Origin: Bacillota bacterium
GTDB lineage: Bacteria > Bacillota > Clostridia > Lachnospirales > Lachnospiraceae
NCBI GenBank assembly: GCA_023435895.1
Contig: JAEZLH010000035.1
Coordinates: 1-64,000, forward strand
DNA: 64,000 nucleotides
Direction: 5' to 3'
In this document: one piece after another, positions 26,632-35,703 of the stretch
How the letters are laid out: each line of letters opens with the position of its first letter
How positions within the stretch are numbered: position 1 is the first letter of the stretch
The notes under the pieces: model-generated
What the model was told of the DNA's origin: nothing
What the model saw: the letters and a program-made list of their open reading frames with translations, nothing else
Databases searched by the model: none
Program-made: the position numbers and the translations under genes

Positions 26632-27018
26632 ATGATTGGTTCTAATGCATTTAATTACATTAACGTATTAGGTAAAGCAGCAGATGCAAGTTGGAAGAGG
26701 AATGAAGTGATCTCCAACAATATTGCAAATGTCGACACACCGGGATACAAAAGAAATGATGTACAATTCGAATCTTTTCTTCAGGAAGCTTTAACGGGTG
26801 ATGGCTCGCTGGATCAACGTGTTTCAAATACGAAGCTGAATTCTTTGGATGCTACGGTATATACTGACAATTCATCCTTAAGCTATCGTTTGGATGGAAA
26901 CAATGTTGATATCGATACTGAATCGACTTATATGGCTGAAAACCAGGTTCGCTATTATGCATTGCTTGACTCCATGACACAGGAGTTTAATCGGATTAAA
27001 TCCGTACTTGCGAAGTAA
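26632..27018 (+). CDS. flgB: Flagellar basal-body rod protein FlgB
   Basis: Proximal rod subunit of 128 aa, exported by the flagellar type III apparatus. The conserved rod motif EVISNNIANVDTPGYKR lies near residues 24-40 and a coiled-coil helix closes the protein. Three in-frame ATGs are present; AAAGGAG at 26618-26624 best fits the third, 26632. It is the first gene of the fla/che operon. Unusually, 190 bp separate it from flgC. Confidence 0.94.
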   Translation: MIGSNAFNYINVLGKAADASWKRNEVISNNIANVDTPGYKRNDVQFESFLQEALTGDGSLDQRVSNTKLNSLDATVYTDNSSLSYRLDGNNVDIDTESTYMAENQVRYYALLDSMTQEFNRIKSVLAK

Positions 27019-27123
27019 AAAAGAATTGAAAAAGAAGTATGACCAAACGAATTAAAAGAATTGAAAAGAATTTTTACCAAAGGAAGAAAAAAAGAATTAA
27101 ATAGGAAGCTATACCAAACATGG
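27017..27123. repeat. Three degenerate ~35-bp repeats between flgB and flgC
   Basis: The intergenic sequence consists of three similar A-rich units (about 27017-27051, 27052-27086, 27087-27123), each with the order AAAAGAATT(G)AAA ... ACCAAA. The repeats are imperfect and no peptide reads through. Possible remnant of a decayed sequence or a tandem duplication. Confidence 0.5.
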
Positions 27124-27208
27124 ATGTTTACAAGATAAAGAATCAGAGATTTATTTTTGATTACTTTATTTATATAGAATAAATTGATTCAGTAAAGGAG
27201 GATAAAAC

Positions 27209-27646
27209 ATGTCGACAATAAATGCAATGAATGTAAGCGCTAGTGGAATGACAGCTCAACGACTTAGAATGGATATCATATCACAGAATATAGCGAATGT
27301 TAATACTACACGTGATGCGGATGGCAACCCCTACCGAAGAAAAGAAGTTATTTTTGCAGAAAAAGATACCTCCTCTTTTGGAGATGTATTAACGCGAACC
27401 ACAGAAGCAGCTGGTAACGGTGTAAAGGTTACTCAGATTGTAGATGATACAGATGCAGAGATGCGTAAGGTTTATGATCCTTCCCATCCAGATGCGGATG
27501 AAGATGGATATGTGACTTATCCAAATGTCAACATTGTACAAGAGATGACGGATATGATCGATGCATCACGTTCTTATGAAGCAAATGTAACAGCATTTAA
27601 CGCCAGCAAGAATATGGCACTTAAAGGGTTAGAGATAGGTAAATAA
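27209..27646 (+). CDS. flgC: Flagellar basal-body rod protein FlgC
   Basis: Proximal rod subunit of 145 aa with the rod signature MTAQRLRMDIISQNIANVNT near the N-terminus and the conserved C-terminal helix (VNIVQEMTDMIDASRSYEANV). AAAGGAGG precedes the ATG. Functions with FlgB, FliE and FlgG in the rod. Confidence 0.96.
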   Translation: MSTINAMNVSASGMTAQRLRMDIISQNIANVNTTRDADGNPYRRKEVIFAEKDTSSFGDVLTRTTEAAGNGVKVTQIVDDTDAEMRKVYDPSHPDADEDGYVTYPNVNIVQEMTDMIDASRSYEANVTAFNASKNMALKGLEIGK

Positions 27647-27685
27647 TAATACCAAGATGCTTTGATAAGCATTGTGGAGGAAAAA

Positions 27686-27997
27686 ATGAATATTTCGTCA
27701 TTGAATAATTTAGTAAACTATCAGAAAGTCGGATCAGTTGGGTCTGAAACAGGCACAAAAAATAATAATGCTACTTTCGATAGTTTATTTCAAGCTTTAG
27801 TAAATCAAGTAAATGAAACAAACGATTACTCAAATACTGCTAAGCAGGAAGAAATTGCTTATTCGCTCGGTTTGACGAACAATACAAGTGATTTAATGAT
27901 TGCACAGCAGAAAGCAAATGTATCTTTGCAATATACCGTAGCGATACGTAATCATGTATTGGATGCTTATAAAGAAATCATGAACCTTCAGTTTTAA
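27686..27997 (+). CDS. fliE: Flagellar hook-basal body protein FliE
   Basis: MS-ring/rod adaptor of 103 aa that connects FliF to FlgB. The C-terminal DLMIAQQKANVSLQYTVAIR segment with a final KEIMNLQF is typical. The frame opens at 27662 with non-family residues; ATG 27686 behind GGAGG is the better start. A transcription-terminator-like hairpin follows before fliF. Confidence 0.93.
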   Translation: MNISSLNNLVNYQKVGSVGSETGTKNNNATFDSLFQALVNQVNETNDYSNTAKQEEIAYSLGLTNNTSDLMIAQQKANVSLQYTVAIRNHVLDAYKEIMNLQF

Positions 27998-28015
27998 CTA
28001 CAAATGATGAGAATG

Positions 28016-28054
28016 AACCTTCTAGCTGTTTGTATTTAATATTAGAAGGTTTTT
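28016..28054 (+). terminator. Terminator-like hairpin inside the fla/che operon (fliE-fliF)
   Basis: AACCTTCTA (28016-28024) pairs with TAGAAGGTT (28043-28051), followed by TTTTGG. A partial terminator here would lower expression of fliF and everything downstream relative to flgB-flgC-fliE. Confidence 0.55.
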
Positions 28055-28142
28055 GGAATGTGTACAATTTGTGCATGAGGGTAGAGGAGATATCCATCAG
28101 AAGATGGGTAATTAACTAATACATTTATAGGAGCAGGTGTAA

Positions 28143-29747
28143 ATGGCGGAGAGATTGAATGGTATTTTAAAGCAAGGTTTGAATCTATGGAATAAATATA
28201 CTAGCAGGCAGAAAACAATAATTATCAGTATTGCCTTAGTGATATTGTTGGCATTTGCCTTGCTGTTCTTCCTGATGAACCGTGTTGATTACAAGAGGTT
28301 TGTTGTATGTAAGGATTCAAAGGAAGCTAGTCAGGTATCGGAACTGCTGAAATCAGAAGGATATCGTTATAAATATGATGACAATACGTTAACCTTCTAT
28401 GTTGAAGATGATAAAATCACAGATGCAACCTTTTTATTGGCTCAGAGTAATGTTCAAGCTACTGGAGTAAGTATGGAGGATTTGATTAAAAATGATTTAG
28501 GCACAACCAATGCTGACCGAGTTTTAAAGCTTAATCTATTTTTGCAGAATCAGTTAGGTGGTAAGATTAAGGAAATGAAGGGCGTTGAGGATGCGAATGT
28601 CATCTATATTCCCAAGGATAATGCAAGCAGCATCTTAACAAAACCTGAGGAGACCGGAGCCACTGTGTTCTTAAGAACGAATGATTCATTTGATCCTACT
28701 TCCGCAGAAACCATCGCACAAGCGGTAGCAACTGCAATAGGAAACAATGATGCTGAAAAGATTAAGGTTGTGGATCAAAACGGAGCGCTTTTGTATGGCG
28801 GGAATAAGGATCTTTATTCCGGTACAGCGTTAGATAATAATGATTATAAAGAGAGACTTCGTAATACTTTTATCAATAATCTCTATATGCTGTTAGTGAA
28901 GAACGGTTATAAAGATGTAGAGATTGCACCTCATCTTGAGCTTGATATGGATAAGGTAGAAGAGATGTATACGGAATATACTGCGCCGGAGGGTATGGAT
29001 CAAGGGTATTACAGTAAGTCCTATACCTATACGACGGATAACTCCAATACATCGGGTCAAGGGGGGACTCCTGGAACTTCTTCCAATGATGGCACGGATT
29101 ATCAGACTGGGAATGCTAATTCTAATTCAGGTTCCTCAAAAACGAATCAATACGAATATGTATTAAATGAAAGAAAGACCAATACAATTCATGAGGTTGG
29201 TGCAGTTAAATCAGATCAGTCTTCCATAGGAATCGTACTTACCAGGGTCACATCGGTGACACAAGAAAAATTAGAAAAAGATGGTGCATTAAAAGACATA
29301 TCATTCGATGACTATGTCAATCAAAATAGCGCTCCCAAAGCCGGACAGCTAGATCCAAATGTGGATTTAGTAGGTTTGGTATCAGCGGCTACCGGTATTG
29401 CTGCGAATAATATTAAAATAACCGTTTGGGATCAGACCACATTTATCCCCAAAGCAAAGGTTGAGAATAACTGGACGAATTATCTTCAGATCGCTTTAGC
29501 AGTTTTGATTGTAGGACTATTAATCTTTGTGGTATTTCGTGGAATCAGACCGGTTGAAGTTGTTGAAACAGAACCGGAATTATCTGTTGAACAGTTATTA
29601 GCTTCGACGAAAGAAACGCAAGTCATTGAAGATATTGAGTTTAATGAAGTATCCGAAGTTCGTAAGATGATTGAAAAATTTGTGGATGAAAAACCGGATG
29701 CTGTGGCACAATTGCTCCGTAATTGGTTAAATGAAGATTGGAGTTAA
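28143..29747 (+). CDS. fliF: Flagellar MS-ring protein FliF
   Basis: Forms the membrane-embedded MS-ring, the base of the flagellum. 534 aa with transmembrane segments at about 24-46 and 440-462, the YscJ/FliF ring-building domains between them, a low-complexity serine/asparagine-rich stretch (about 295-335) and a C-terminal FliG-binding tail ending LLRNWLNEDWS. fliG begins 14 bp downstream. Confidence 0.97.
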   Translation: MAERLNGILKQGLNLWNKYTSRQKTIIISIALVILLAFALLFFLMNRVDYKRFVVCKDSKEASQVSELLKSEGYRYKYDDNTLTFYVEDDKITDATFLLAQSNVQATGVSMEDLIKNDLGTTNADRVLKLNLFLQNQLGGKIKEMKGVEDANVIYIPKDNASSILTKPEETGATVFLRTNDSFDPTSAETIAQAVATAIGNNDAEKIKVVDQNGALLYGGNKDLYSGTALDNNDYKERLRNTFINNLYMLLVKNGYKDVEIAPHLELDMDKVEEMYTEYTAPEGMDQGYYSKSYTYTTDNSNTSGQGGTPGTSSNDGTDYQTGNANSNSGSSKTNQYEYVLNERKTNTIHEVGAVKSDQSSIGIVLTRVTSVTQEKLEKDGALKDISFDDYVNQNSAPKAGQLDPNVDLVGLVSAATGIAANNIKITVWDQTTFIPKAKVENNWTNYLQIALAVLIVGLLIFVVFRGIRPVEVVETEPELSVEQLLASTKETQVIEDIEFNEVSEVRKMIEKFVDEKPDAVAQLLRNWLNEDWS

Positions 29748-29761
29748 AGGGAGAGATTAGT

Positions 29762-30772
29762 ATGGCGAAAAACAATGATATAAGCGGAATTACAAAAGCT
29801 GCGGTTCTTTTGATTTCCTTGGGGCCTGAACGTTCTGCTAGTATATTTAAGCATTTGAAAGAAGAAGAAATAGAGACAATGACTCTGGAGATCGCTAACA
29901 CGAGAAGTATTTCGCCCGCCACAAAAGATCAAGTCATGGATGAATTTTATGAAATCTGCCTTGCTCAGCAATATATTGCAGAAGGCGGTATTGCCTACGC
30001 GAAGGAATTGCTTGAGAAAGCACTTGGTGCAGATAAGGCGAGGGATGTTATTGGTAAACTGACAGCATCCTTACAGGTTCGTCCGTTTGAATTTATTCGA
30101 AAGACGGATGCTTCCCAGCTACTAAACTTTATTCAAGATGAACATCCGCAAACAATTGCATTGATTTTATCCTATCTGTCTCCTTCCCAGTCTTCAGCGA
30201 TTATTTCATCGTTGGCACCGGACAAGCAGGCGGATGTTGCAAAGCGTATTGCGCAGATGGATCGTACTTCTCCGGATGTAATTAAAGAAGTAGAAAAGGT
30301 ACTGGAGAGAAAGTTGGCTTCTTTAGTAAATCAGGATTATACCATTGTCGGTGGTGTGGATTCCATCGTAGAGATTTTAAATACGGTAGATCGTGGTACA
30401 GAACGACATATTATGGAGACCTTAGAAATCGAAGAACCAGAACTTGCGGATGAAATCAGAAGAAAAATGTTTGTATTTGAAGACATTCTCACTCTGGATG
30501 ATAAATCTATTCAACGAGTACTCAGAGAGGTTGATAATAATGAACTTGCAGTTGCGATGAAAGGTTCAAACGAACAAGTTCAGAACATTATATTTAATAA
30601 CCTTTCCAAACGTTTGGCTGCGATGATAAAGGAAGACATGGAATACATGGGACCTGTACGTATGAAGGATGTTGAAGAGGCTCAGCAGAAGATTGTTAAT
30701 ATTATCAGAAAGTTAGAAGATTCCTCTGAGATTATCATTTCTAGAGGTGGAGGTGACGAAATCGTTGTCTAA
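29762..30772 (+). CDS. fliG: Flagellar motor switch protein FliG
   Basis: C-ring protein of 336 aa that binds FliF and transmits torque from the stator. The N-terminal FliF-binding domain, middle domain with EHPQTIALILSYL, and the C-terminal torque domain (FVFEDILTLDDKSIQRVLREVD with the charged residues) are intact. Start set at ATG 29762 behind AAAGGGAG; upstream alternatives overlap fliF. The end overlaps the start of fliH. Confidence 0.97.
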   Translation: MAKNNDISGITKAAVLLISLGPERSASIFKHLKEEEIETMTLEIANTRSISPATKDQVMDEFYEICLAQQYIAEGGIAYAKELLEKALGADKARDVIGKLTASLQVRPFEFIRKTDASQLLNFIQDEHPQTIALILSYLSPSQSSAIISSLAPDKQADVAKRIAQMDRTSPDVIKEVEKVLERKLASLVNQDYTIVGGVDSIVEILNTVDRGTERHIMETLEIEEPELADEIRRKMFVFEDILTLDDKSIQRVLREVDNNELAVAMKGSNEQVQNIIFNNLSKRLAAMIKEDMEYMGPVRMKDVEEAQQKIVNIIRKLEDSSEIIISRGGGDEIVV

Positions 30773-31544
30773 TGTAATAAAAGCCTATACCGTGCGTTAT
30801 GATGAAGTTGCATATAAAACGTTGGATTTTCAGATTAAGTTGAATACTAGTGCGAAAGTTAGACCTATCACAGCGGTTACTGAAGGTGAACAACAAGGAG
30901 AATTTGTTGAAGGATTAGATGCTTTGTTCGTTGAGTCGCTTTCTTGTGAAGAAGATAGCTCTGAGAAAGTCTCAGAAATTATTGAGAAGGCGAATTTGGA
31001 GGCTCAGATAATCATTGAACGAGCCAGGCAGGACGCAGAACAGATAAAGAAGGATGCTTTTTCTTCAGCCAAGAGAGAGGGCTATGAGGAAGGAAGGCTT
31101 CAAGCGAAGAATGAAAATCTTCGCTTACAAGCGGAATATGAACAAAGAACCATTGAACTTCAAAACCAGTATGAAAGCATGATGAGTAATGTTGAACCTG
31201 AAATTGCAAATATCATTGGGTCTCTGGTCACAAAAATTACCGGAGTGATGGTAGAAGGCAGAGAAGATGTTATTCTCTATTTGATCAGGCAATCTATAAA
31301 GGATATGGATCGAAGCGTGGAATATACTATTCGGGTCTCTGAGGAAGATTATGAATATGTGTCCATGAGGAAGGATATTATCTCTGAAGCAATTGGAAGA
31401 GAAGTGGACATCTATATTGACAAGGATCATAAACTTCTTAAAAATCAATGTCTCATAGAAACTGAATTACAATTAATTAATTGCAGCCTTGATGTTCAGC
31501 TTGATAATTTGATTACAGATTTAAAACTAATCGGAAATATTTAG
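30765..31544 (+). CDS. fliH: Flagellar export ATPase regulator FliH
   Basis: Cytoplasmic protein of 259 aa that holds and regulates the export ATPase FliI. A central coiled coil (about 75-140) and the C-terminal FliH/HrpE domain are visible. The TTG at 30765 (MSNVIKA, spaced 9 bases from GGAGGTG) is preferred; GTG 30747 and GTG 30753 in the same frame lie within or before that binding site. Overlaps fliG by 8 bp, indicating translational coupling. Confidence 0.88.
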   Translation: MSNVIKAYTVRYDEVAYKTLDFQIKLNTSAKVRPITAVTEGEQQGEFVEGLDALFVESLSCEEDSSEKVSEIIEKANLEAQIIIERARQDAEQIKKDAFSSAKREGYEEGRLQAKNENLRLQAEYEQRTIELQNQYESMMSNVEPEIANIIGSLVTKITGVMVEGREDVILYLIRQSIKDMDRSVEYTIRVSEEDYEYVSMRKDIISEAIGREVDIYIDKDHKLLKNQCLIETELQLINCSLDVQLDNLITDLKLIGNI

Positions 31545-31586
31545 AGATATATCGAATCAGCCGATATTATATTATAGAAGGAATGG

Positions 31587-32900
31587 ATGATGATTTCAAT
31601 CGATTTAGAGAAATATAAGCAATTGATGAATAAGTCTTATGCCACAGAAATCGGTAAGGTTGTAAAAATGGTAGGGCTAACTATAGAAGCATCCGGTCCC
31701 AGTGCGAATCTGAATGATGTGTGCTACATTCAAAGTGAAGGTCAGGTAGATAAGAAAATCGCTGAAGTAATCGGTTTTCGAGAGAATAAAGTGCTATTAA
31801 TGCCTTATGATGATATGACCGGTGTAGGAATTGGCAGTTATGTTGAAAATTCAGGGGCAGCATTTAAGGTACCGGTTGGTGAGGAATTACTTGGCAAAGT
31901 GTTGGACGGACTTGGTAACCCTATGGATGGATCACACTTAAATGTAAGCCAATACTATCCTTCCGAAGCACCGGCGCCAGATCCTTTAAAAAGAAAGTTG
32001 ATTGAAGATGCTTTGCCCCTTGGTGTAAAAGCGGTGGATGCTATGCTGACTATCGGAAAGGGACAAAGAATAGGAATTTTCGCGGGTAGTGGTGTAGGAA
32101 AAAGTACTTTACTTGGTATGTTTGCAAGAAATACGAAAGCGGATATTAATGTAATCGCATTAATTGGTGAGCGAGGCAGGGAAGTAAGAGAATTTATTGA
32201 GCGAGATCTTGGAGAAGAAGGACTGAAGCGTTCTGTACTGGTTATTGCTACCTCGGATAAACCGGCTTTAATAAGAAAGAAGGCAGCTCAAACAGCCACG
32301 GCAATTGCAGAATATTTTCGAGATCAAGGAAATGATGTGCTGTTAATGATGGACTCCTTAACACGTTTTTCGATGGCACAGAGAGAAATCGGCCTTGCCT
32401 CCGGTGAACCCCCGGTATCCAGAGGGTATCCGCCGAGTGTGTATTCCGAAATGCCAAAGCTTCTAGAGAGGGCAGGTAATTCGGAACATGGCTCCATTAC
32501 AGGTCTCTACACAGTATTGGTGGATGGTGATGATTTTAATGAACCGATAACCGATACAGCCAGAAGTATTTTGGACGGACATGTTATGTTATCTAGAAAG
32601 CTTGGTCATAAAAATCACTACCCGGCAATTGATGTACTTCAAAGTATTTCCCGCTGTATGAGTTCCATTGCTTCAAAAGAACATAAGGCGGCTGCAGGAA
32701 AGTTGAAAAATGTTCTTGCAACCTACCATGATGCAGAAGATTTGATTAATATAGGAGCTTATAAAAGCGGTTCTAACTCTGATATTGATTATACCATTTC
32801 TAAGATTAAAGAGGTGAATGCATTTCTTCAACAGGAAATGTATGAGAAGCATAGCTTTGAAGAGGAAATTACAATGCTTATGGAGATATTTGATGAATAA
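31587..32900 (+). CDS. fliI: Flagellum-specific ATPase FliI
   Basis: Hexameric F1-like ATPase driving export substrate delivery. 437 aa with Walker A GSGVGKST (167-174), the family motif VIALIGERGREVREF, Walker B LLMMDSLTRF and the C-terminal domain. ATG 31590 is an alternative start one codon later. Overlaps fliJ with its stop (TAATG). Confidence 0.96.
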   Translation: MMISIDLEKYKQLMNKSYATEIGKVVKMVGLTIEASGPSANLNDVCYIQSEGQVDKKIAEVIGFRENKVLLMPYDDMTGVGIGSYVENSGAAFKVPVGEELLGKVLDGLGNPMDGSHLNVSQYYPSEAPAPDPLKRKLIEDALPLGVKAVDAMLTIGKGQRIGIFAGSGVGKSTLLGMFARNTKADINVIALIGERGREVREFIERDLGEEGLKRSVLVIATSDKPALIRKKAAQTATAIAEYFRDQGNDVLLMMDSLTRFSMAQREIGLASGEPPVSRGYPPSVYSEMPKLLERAGNSEHGSITGLYTVLVDGDDFNEPITDTARSILDGHVMLSRKLGHKNHYPAIDVLQSISRCMSSIASKEHKAAAGKLKNVLATYHDAEDLINIGAYKSGSNSDIDYTISKIKEVNAFLQQEMYEKHSFEEEITMLMEIFDE

Positions 32901-33361
32901 TGAAAAAGTTTCGATATAAGATGGAAAGTGTTCTTCAGATAAAGATGAAGTTGGAAGATCAGGCAAAGCTGAATTATGGGAATGCCAGAATGCGTCTTAC
33001 CATGGAGGAAGAGAAGCTGGAACAGATGATTCTTAAGAAAAGCGGTTATGAAGAAGAGTTACGCGGATTAAGAATGAATCGTCTTAACTTGCTAGATATC
33101 AGGGTGTGTGAACAGGCAATCGATACGATGAAGAGTAATATAAAGCAGCAGATGATTCAGGTAAGAAATGGTGAGCATCGTCTGGAAGTTGCCAGAATTC
33201 GTTTGAACGATGCCATGGTGGACCGGAAAACACATGAGAGATTGAAAGAAAAGGCGTTTGAAGAATATTTACTCGAATTTGATTCTGAGGAACGTAAGGA
33301 AGTGGATGAGTTAAATAGTTTTAACTACAACAAGCCTTCCTTTCAAGAGGAGGAAGAATAA
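32900..33361 (+). CDS. fliJ: Flagellar export chaperone FliJ
   Basis: Small, highly charged coiled-coil protein of 153 aa that escorts chaperones and activates the FliI ring. Two long helices dominate. Sequence conservation is low; the call rests on the coiled coil, the length and its position directly after fliI, sharing the TAATG overlap. The next gene also overlaps by one base. Confidence 0.88.
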   Translation: MKKFRYKMESVLQIKMKLEDQAKLNYGNARMRLTMEEEKLEQMILKKSGYEEELRGLRMNRLNLLDIRVCEQAIDTMKSNIKQQMIQVRNGEHRLEVARIRLNDAMVDRKTHERLKEKAFEEYLLEFDSEERKEVDELNSFNYNKPSFQEEEE

Positions 33362-34122
33362 TGGCAAAAAACAAGGAAGCCGGTACGGAGGAAAAGAAAG
33401 AAAATCGAATCCTTACGGTATTAATTGTAATTTTAATTGTAATCATATGGCTGGCTTTATTTGCTGCATTAATAAAAGTAGATATTGGTGGATTTGGCTC
33501 AGGTGTGTTAAAACCAATATTAAAGGATGTTCCGATTGTTAACTTGGTTCTTCCTGGAGAAACTGTCATTAAAACGCCAACTACCAATGACTTTGAATAT
33601 AAATCATTGTCGGAAGCTGTGGCAAAAATCGAAGAGTTACAAGCTAAAGTAGATGAGTTAAGTAAAGATAATAAGAAAGATAAGACCACAATTTCGGATT
33701 TAAAGGCAGAGGTGGAGAGATTAAAGGTATTTGAGGATAACCAGAAGGAATTCGAGAAAAGAGTTGCCGAATTTGATGAAAAAGTGGTGTTTGCCGAACA
33801 AGCGCCAAGTATTGAAGAATACAAAAAGTTTTATGAGGGCATTGATCCAAACAATGCGGCTGAGATTTATAAACAGGTAATCGAACAGTTACAATACTCC
33901 AAAGCAATTAAAGAAAAAGCGGATATTTATCGGAGTATGGAACCTAAGGCAGCTGCTAAAATTCTTGAAACAATGACTGCTGATATTGAATCTGTTGCAC
34001 AGATTTTGCTAAGTATGAAGCCGGCACAGAGTGCAGCTATACTAGCAGAAATGGACAATGTAGCTGCTGCAAAGATAACAAAGATGATGCTTGATTTGGA
34101 TGAACAAATGCTAAACAAGTAA
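33361..34122 (+). CDS. MotE-like/YlxF protein (MgtE-N-like domain)
   Basis: 253 aa with a short charged N-terminus, one transmembrane helix (about 18-40), a coiled coil (about 75-145) and a C-terminal MgtE intracellular N-like domain (EPKAAAKILETMTADIESVAQILLSMKPAQSAAIL). Related proteins between fliJ and fliK in Firmicutes include YlxF; the comparable MotE chaperones a stator protein in rhizobia. Because motA/motB are not in this operon, a stator-related role is uncertain. Confidence 0.75.
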   Translation: MAKNKEAGTEEKKENRILTVLIVILIVIIWLALFAALIKVDIGGFGSGVLKPILKDVPIVNLVLPGETVIKTPTTNDFEYKSLSEAVAKIEELQAKVDELSKDNKKDKTTISDLKAEVERLKVFEDNQKEFEKRVAEFDEKVVFAEQAPSIEEYKKFYEGIDPNNAAEIYKQVIEQLQYSKAIKEKADIYRSMEPKAAAKILETMTADIESVAQILLSMKPAQSAAILAEMDNVAAAKITKMMLDLDEQMLNK

Positions 34123-34144
34123 TATCAAAAGAAAAATGGATTGG

Positions 34145-34173
34145 ATTATAGAAAGCATATGGCTTTTTATAAT
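34145..34173. other. 12-bp hairpin between the MotE-like gene and fliK
   Basis: ATTATAGAAAGC (34145-34156) pairs with GCTTTTTATAAT (34162-34173) with one G-U pair and a 5-base loop. It is AT-rich, and the T-run lies inside the stem. It may be a weak attenuator or processing site. Confidence 0.35.
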
Positions 34174-34223
34174 AGATATTATGAGGGCCTCTAAAGAGTG
34201 CCTGTACGAAAGGAGGAATAAGA

Positions 34224-35681
34224 ATGACAACACAAAGCGTTAAAGTGCAATCGGACAATTTATTTGCCGGAAGCTCAGCAAAACCAAATTCTGCTGGAAA
34301 GTCTTCTCAATCAAGTGGATTTGATTTATTATTCAACACTTCCAGGAAGTCGTCTGAGGATGTTAATGACATTTCATCAATTCAATTAGCTAAAACTGCT
34401 AACACAAAGAAAAGTAATCAGACCAGTGATGGAAAGAAAAAAGATGATAATAACACAAAACCGATTGGATTTTCAGTTGGTAAGAATGAGGCGGATACTT
34501 CGCTAAAGGATAATAAAGTGAGTGATAGCCAAAGTGTTACTGGGAAGGATCAAGAGGAAGATCTTAAGGATGATAATCAAGTAATATCCCAAATAACAGG
34601 AATGCTTCAAGCAGTTCAAGAAGCGGCAATGAAAGCACTGAACCTATCGCAGGAGGAACTGAAGCAGCTTTTAACGAGTCAAGGAATGACTGCGGCAGAT
34701 TTATTACAGCCGGAGAAGCTTCAACAGCTGATATTAGCAGCAAATGGTGCAAATGATATTCTGAGTGCAATTACGGACGAGAGTCTGGCGGCTACCATGA
34801 AGCAGTTAATGAATGCAGTTGATCAAATTAAGGACAATGCTAATCTTGGATTAACCGCAGATCAAATCAAGGCTCTTTTGGAACAGGCTAAGGAAGTAAA
34901 AAATGCTCAACCGGATATTGTGGTAAATCAGCAAGACGTTTTAGATCAAGCCAATTTACAGGAAGAGCAAGCGGGAAGTGCACAAAAACCTCAAATTGAT
35001 GGGGAAGCGGACAAAGCAACAACAGACATTACTTCAAGTACGGAACTGAATAAAGCTGCCAGTGATGGTCAGCAAAAGCTGCAAAATCAAGGAAGTTTTA
35101 ATGGCAATCACCCATCGGATCACCGTTCAAAGGATGATACGGCCTCAAAAGATCATTTCCAAATATTTGTGGATAATCTAGTGAAATCTTCACAGAATGT
35201 CCAAAATGGATTTGCGGATAACGTTAATCAAATCGCACAGTTTCGTGAAATTGTGAATCAGATTGTAGAACGTATTAAAGTCTCCGTAACACCAAACAGT
35301 ACATCCATGGAATTGCAACTGAATCCCGAGAATTTGGGAAGGGTTAACTTGAATTTACAGTCAAAGAATGGTGTTATGACTGCACAATTTATCGTTCAGA
35401 ATGAAGTGACGAAACAGGCTATTGAGAGTCAGATGCAAACACTTCGCGATACCTTAAATCAACAGGGTGTTAAAATTGAAGCGATTGAAGTAACCGTTTC
35501 AGCAAATGCGTTTGAACAAAACTATAATCAAGAATCCGGCAATCAAGAAAAATCACAAAAGAATAATTCGGGTAAAAAAATAACTCTTGATGAAGCTTTG
35601 AATATGTCAGAGGTTATGGAAGAAGTAGTTCAGGCAGATACATCAGGGCTGACCGGAACTCAAATTAATTATACGGCATAA
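34224..35681 (+). CDS. fliK: Flagellar hook-length control protein FliK
   Basis: Secreted molecular ruler of 485 aa that measures the hook and switches export specificity. The long low-complexity N-terminal part (about 1-330, rich in Ser, Lys, Gln, Asp) is followed by the C-terminal FliK domain with MELQLNPENLGRVNLNLQ and a final glutamine- and asparagine-rich tail. Start behind AAAGGAGGA. Long N-terminal segments without a fold are usual for FliK. flgD follows after 22 bp. Confidence 0.9.
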   Translation: MTTQSVKVQSDNLFAGSSAKPNSAGKSSQSSGFDLLFNTSRKSSEDVNDISSIQLAKTANTKKSNQTSDGKKKDDNNTKPIGFSVGKNEADTSLKDNKVSDSQSVTGKDQEEDLKDDNQVISQITGMLQAVQEAAMKALNLSQEELKQLLTSQGMTAADLLQPEKLQQLILAANGANDILSAITDESLAATMKQLMNAVDQIKDNANLGLTADQIKALLEQAKEVKNAQPDIVVNQQDVLDQANLQEEQAGSAQKPQIDGEADKATTDITSSTELNKAASDGQQKLQNQGSFNGNHPSDHRSKDDTASKDHFQIFVDNLVKSSQNVQNGFADNVNQIAQFREIVNQIVERIKVSVTPNSTSMELQLNPENLGRVNLNLQSKNGVMTAQFIVQNEVTKQAIESQMQTLRDTLNQQGVKIEAIEVTVSANAFEQNYNQESGNQEKSQKNNSGKKITLDEALNMSEVMEEVVQADTSGLTGTQINYTA

Positions 35682-35703
35682 TTTTTGAGAAAGGAGGAGA
35701 ATC

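Noticed and set aside
33321..33824. 167-codon open frame on the - strand opposite the MotE-like gene
   Set aside because: Serine- and asparagine-rich composition is the mirror of the coiled coil on the other strand; no ribosome binding site seen.
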